This document shows positions 60,976 through 64,000 of a stretch of 64,000 bases of DNA, in pieces. The stretch spans positions 124,001 to 188,000 of the forward strand of contig JACRGC010000009.1 in NCBI GenBank assembly GCA_016212475.1, given 5' to 3'. The translations under genes were made by a program, and so were the position numbers. Positions within the stretch are counted from its first letter, which is position 1. Every line of letters starts with the position of its first letter. The notes beneath the pieces were generated by a model that was given only the letters and a program-made list of their open reading frames with translations, made no database searches and was not told the DNA's origin. The stretch comes from Microcaldota archaeon. Its GTDB lineage: Archaea; Micrarchaeota; Micrarchaeia; Norongarragalinales; SBBD01.

Positions 60976-61982
60976 GCCAAAAAACCCAAAATTTCAGGGG
61001 AATGGAATCCAAAAAAGTGCTGATTACCGGAGGGCTTGGCTTTATAGGAAGCAACATTGCCCAAAAACTTGTCCCCCTTGGCGCGGATGTTGCGATTTAT
61101 GATGCGTGCCTTGACCCATACGGCTGGAACTTTGCAAACATAAAAGAAATCAAAGGCAAGGTAAAATTCGTCAAAGGCGATACGCGCGATACGGAAAAGC
61201 TCAAAGCACATGCAAAGGATTGCGATTACATAATTGATTGCGCCTCCCAAATTTCCCACACGATCTCAATCAAAAACCCTTTCCTTGATATAGACATCAA
61301 CTGCAACGGCGCCCTTTCCGTTCTGGAAGCTGCTAGGAATGCAAATAACAACAAAATAAAGCTTGTTTACGCAGGCACCCGCGGCCAAATAGGTAGGATG
61401 GTCTACAACCCAATTGATGAAAACCACCCAACCAACCCAATGGACATGAATGGCATAAACAAACTCGCAGCTGAAAAATACTACTTCCTCTACAGCCGGC
61501 TCTATGGCTTTCCGGTCTCATCCCTTCGCATAAACAACGCCTACGGAATCCGGTGCCAAATGAAGCACTCTGATTACGGTATTGTCAACTGGTTTTTGCG
61601 CCAGGCAATGGAAAATAAGCAAATCACAATCAATGGCAAGGGGGAGCAGACGAGGGATTACAGCTATGTTGAAGACATCGCAGATGCATTCGTCCTAGCG
61701 CTTCAAAGTGAAAAGGCAAATGGCGAAATATTCATGCTAGGCTCTGGAAAACAGACAAAATTCATAGATGTTTGCAACCAGATTTTGAAAACCGCAAAAA
61801 GCAAGATGAAAATAAACCATCAGGAGTGGGACGCGGAAAGAAAGGCAATTGAAATTGGCAACTTCGAAGTCAGCAATGAGAAAATCAAATCCCTCCTTGG
61901 CTGGTCTCCCAAAACCTCACTTGAAGATGGCCTTAAAAAAACCTACGAATTTTACAGCAAAAGGAAAACCGAATACTTCTGA
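60972..61982 (+). CDS. NAD-dependent nucleotide-sugar epimerase/dehydratase with Asn in place of the catalytic Tyr
   Basis: 336 residues, extended [23 protein letters not shown] binds [54 protein letters not shown] and [20 protein letters not shown] follow. Where the YxxxK motif should lie the sequence reads [12 protein letters not shown], so Tyr is Asn while Lys is kept. Epimerisation of a CDP-sugar, for example paratose to tyvelose by analogy with RfbE, is a reasonable guess from context. The start overlaps the rfbG stop. Confidence 0.78.
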   Translation: MSQKTQNFRGMESKKVLITGGLGFIGSNIAQKLVPLGADVAIYDACLDPYGWNFANIKEIKGKVKFVKGDTRDTEKLKAHAKDCDYIIDCASQISHTISIKNPFLDIDINCNGALSVLEAARNANNNKIKLVYAGTRGQIGRMVYNPIDENHPTNPMDMNGINKLAAEKYYFLYSRLYGFPVSSLRINNAYGIRCQMKHSDYGIVNWFLRQAMENKQITINGKGEQTRDYSYVEDIADAFVLALQSEKANGEIFMLGSGKQTKFIDVCNQILKTAKSKMKINHQEWDAERKAIEIGNFEVSNEKIKSLLGWSPKTSLEDGLKKTYEFYSKRKTEYF

Positions 61983-62037
61983 GCTGAAAAATAAGTTGAT
62001 TTGAAGTGGAAGGCAAAAAAATTAAGATTTGAATAAG

Positions 62038-62058
62038 GCCGATATTGGCAATATCGGC
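62038..62058. repeat. hairpin upstream of the RmlD-like gene
   Basis: GCCGATATT and AATATCGGC are perfect 9-bp arms around GGC, ending 14 bp before the ATG at 62073. In mRNA this would form a stable stem just ahead of the start, possibly modulating translation or ending the upstream message. Confidence 0.4.
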
Positions 62059-62072
62059 GTGTTGATTTGATT

Positions 62073-62948
62073 ATGGAAAAAATATTGATCATCGGGGCAT
62101 CTGGCCAAATCGGCGGAGCTTGCATGAACGTCCTTGCAGCCGATTTCAAATTGGTTGGCACGTATTTTTCCCATGCAAAAGAAAACTTGCTCAAATTGGA
62201 TTTTACCGACAAGGAAAATTTGGAATCGGTAATGAAAAGCGTTAAACCCTCCGTAGTAATCCTCGCATCCGCCCTAACAAATGTCGATTATTGCGAAACG
62301 CACCCTCTTGAAGCCAAAAAAATGAACGAGGATGCCGTTTCATCCGTTGCTTTTGAATGCAACAAAATCAATGCAAAGCTTGTTTACATCTCAACCGATT
62401 ACGTATTCGATGGGCAGGATGGCCCTTATACCGAAGAAGATATCCCTAGCCCAATTAGCATTTATGGCAGGACAAAATACAACGGCGAATTGAACGCAAA
62501 AAAGGCGGGCAAATGGCTGATTATCCGAACCGGCAACGTATTTGATTACGGCTTTGATGAGAAGAATTTTGTGGTTCGAACAATTGAGCGCCTAAAAAAT
62601 AACGAGCAAATCAAGGTTCAAAGCGACCTTTTTGCCTCCCCAACACTTGCAACCCACATTGCAAATGCAATAAGATTGCTCTTGCTTGCCAAAAAAAGCG
62701 GGCTTTACAACGTTTGCGGGCAAGAAGTTATGTCAAGATCTCAGTTAGCTACGCAAATTGCCGTATTTTTTAAGCTGAATGCCAAATTAATTACCCCAAT
62801 CAAAAGCTCGGAGCTAAATTTAGCAGCCAGCCGGCCCCTAAGGGGCGGGTTAATCTCAAAAAAACTGGAATTGGAAGTTGGTTTGCCTGCAATGCCCCTG
62901 CAAACCGCATTTTCTTTGATACAAAAAAAGATGGATAAGAATGGATGA
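62073..62948 (+). CDS. RmlD-like nucleotide-sugar 4-ketoreductase
   Basis: 291 residues. ILIIGASGQIGGACMNVLAA, ILASALTNVDYCETHPLEAK, LVYISTDYVFDGQDGPYTEE and ISIYGRTKYNGELN (intact YxxxK) define the RmlD dTDP-4-dehydrorhamnose reductase family. No rmlA, rmlB or rmlC is present here, so in this cluster it more likely reduces the C4 ketone of a CDP-linked dideoxysugar, taking the role of abequose or paratose synthase. It overlaps rfbH by 8 bp. Confidence 0.85.
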   Translation: MEKILIIGASGQIGGACMNVLAADFKLVGTYFSHAKENLLKLDFTDKENLESVMKSVKPSVVILASALTNVDYCETHPLEAKKMNEDAVSSVAFECNKINAKLVYISTDYVFDGQDGPYTEEDIPSPISIYGRTKYNGELNAKKAGKWLIIRTGNVFDYGFDEKNFVVRTIERLKNNEQIKVQSDLFASPTLATHIANAIRLLLLAKKSGLYNVCGQEVMSRSQLATQIAVFFKLNAKLITPIKSSELNLAASRPLRGGLISKKLELEVGLPAMPLQTAFSLIQKKMDKNG

Positions 62949-64000
62949 AAAAGAGAAATTGAAGAAGGAGATTTTGGAAAAAGTATCCAATTACTACTTC
63001 AAAGTCCATGCAAAAAAGGAGTTCACGCCAGGAAAAACCCGCATCAACTATGCCGGAAGGGTGTTTGATGAAAAGGAAATGGTAGCTGCTGCTGATTCAC
63101 TTTTGGATTTTTATTTGACGCTTGGCAAAAACGGAAAGGAATTCGAAGAAAAGCTCTCAAAAACCTTGGGGCTTAGCTATTCCGTCCTAACAAATTCGGG
63201 CTCTTCGGCAAACCTTTTGGCAGTTTCGGCCCTTTGCTCCCTCCAATACCACAGCAATCTGATGCCTGGGGATGAAGTGATTACCGCAGCAGCTGGCTTT
63301 CCAACTACCGTCAACCCAATTTTGCAAAACAACCTGGTTCCGGTATTTGTCGATTCGGAAATCGGCTCATACAACCTAGATCCCTCAAAAATCGAGGATG
63401 CAATTTCCAGCAAAACAAAGGCAATCATGTTTGCGCACACTCTTGGAAATCCGGCTGACATGGATGAAATCATGCGCATTGCAAAAAAGCACAACCTAAT
63501 TGTTGTTGAGGATTGTTGCGACGCCCTTGGTTCGACATTCGATAACCGCCCATGCGGGATATTCGGTTCGCTTGCAACATTTTCCTTCTACCCTGCCCAC
63601 CACATCACAATGGGCGAGGGCGGCGCAATATCTGGCAACTCCAAACTGCTAGACAAAATACTGCGCTCGCTTCGTGATTGGGGCAGAAGCTGCTGGTGCG
63701 ATCCTGGCAAATCCAACACCTGCGGGGTTAGGTTCGAATTCAAAATCGCAGGCATCCCATACGATCACAAATACATGTACGATAACATCGGCTACAACCT
63801 AAAACCTCTTGATTTGCAGGCGGCAATCGGAGTAAAACAGCTCGATAAGCTTCCAACCTTTGTCCAAAAAAGGAAGGACAATTTCAAATTGCTCCTAAAG
63901 GAATTCAAAAAGTTCGATGAATATTTCATCCTTCCAACCTGGCACAAAAAAGCCGATCCGGCATGGTTTGGCTTCCCAATTACCATAAAGCCAAATGCCG
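62941..64000 (+). CDS. rfbH: CDP-4-keto-6-deoxyglucose-3-dehydrase (E1), truncated by window end
   Basis: 353 codons to the window edge, DegT-like aminotransferase fold. The usual PLP lysine is replaced by His in FSFYPAHHITMGEGG, the mark of the PMP-dependent dehydrases RfbH/AscC/ColD. The [2Fe-2S] ligands are present in the exact C-x57-C-x-C-x7-C spacing of E1: VVEDCCDALG, then RSCWCDPGKSNTCG. With a reductase (E3, not in the window) it removes the C3 hydroxyl. This fixes the pathway product as a CDP-3,6-dideoxyhexose. Confidence 0.93.
   Translation, partial: MDEKEKLKKEILEKVSNYYFKVHAKKEFTPGKTRINYAGRVFDEKEMVAAADSLLDFYLTLGKNGKEFEEKLSKTLGLSYSVLTNSGSSANLLAVSALCSLQYHSNLMPGDEVITAAAGFPTTVNPILQNNLVPVFVDSEIGSYNLDPSKIEDAISSKTKAIMFAHTLGNPADMDEIMRIAKKHNLIVVEDCCDALGSTFDNRPCGIFGSLATFSFYPAHHITMGEGGAISGNSKLLDKILRSLRDWGRSCWCDPGKSNTCGVRFEFKIAGIPYDHKYMYDNIGYNLKPLDLQAAIGVKQLDKLPTFVQKRKDNFKLLLKEFKKFDEYFILPTWHKKADPAWFGFPITIKPNA

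Overview
The window is archaeal chromosome. The evidence is the gene content: RNA polymerase subunit E' and Spt4 beside S24e and S27ae, a Sec61-beta homologue, deoxyhypusine synthase, archaeal-type adenylate kinase, class III (QxxxEY) signal peptides, BRE/TATA promoters with many leaderless or short leaders, GGTGAT-type ribosome binding sites, and a tRNA gene with a bulge-helix-bulge intron in the T-loop. Several metabolic genes look bacterial (class I GAPDH, tryptophanase, purE/purK, CDP-dideoxysugar genes). That mixture, with many small membrane proteins and toxin-antitoxin pairs, suggests a DPANN-type lineage such as Diapherotrites or Micrarchaeota. This assignment is an inference and cannot be fixed from the window alone.

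Layout. 1-1.1 kb: end of a DHH/RecJ-like gene and dcd. 1.2-9.1 kb: two very large C-terminally anchored surface proteins on the minus strand, with a strong promoter and an 18-bp palindrome upstream. 9.2-15.1 kb: small membrane proteins, a PIN-ATPase-KH protein, an orphan double ABC permease, a possibly SecB-like protein and a beta-CASP ribonuclease whose start codon appears to be ACG. 15.2-19.3 kb: two toxin-antitoxin pairs, tryptophanase and a PfkB kinase. 19.4-22.8 kb: one minus-strand operon, hppA-rpoE1-spt4-rps24e-rps27ae. 23-29.6 kb: a PIN protein, tRNA-Lys, then a plus-strand run of adkA, three tandem pilin-like proteins with large jelly-roll-like heads, a two-domain regulator, a small protein and an HD phosphohydrolase. 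29.8-38.5 kb: glutamate dehydrogenase, thioredoxin with Sec61-beta, GAPDH, a PLD nuclease, a PadR regulator divergent from a cysteine-rich protein across a palindromic operator, a YedZ-like cytochrome, tRNA-Glu, MscS and pirin. 38.5-42 kb: a GIDE-domain protein, the intron-containing tRNA-Leu, vapBC and purEK. 42-53 kb: a membrane-anchored winged-helix regulator, rhomboid protease, phosphohexomutase, glycosyltransferase, deoxyhypusine synthase, small membrane proteins and Rad50. 53-57 kb: a TadA/VirB11-type secretion ATPase split by a 529-residue homing-endonuclease intein at its Walker A motif. 57-64 kb: an anchored Ig-like protein, a short-chain dehydrogenase, and a CDP-3,6-dideoxyhexose cluster (rfbF, rfbG, two sugar SDRs, rfbH) running off the window end.

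The main theme is the cell surface: giant Ig-like surface proteins, modular pilins, an assembly-type ATPase, a lipid-linked sugar transferase, a hexomutase and a nucleotide-dideoxysugar pathway. The least ordinary items are the T-loop tRNA intron and its related dispersed hairpin, the tandem pilins with globular heads, the P-loop intein, the PadR/Cys-rich switch, the non-AUG start of the beta-CASP nuclease, and an element shared upstream of two strong promoters.
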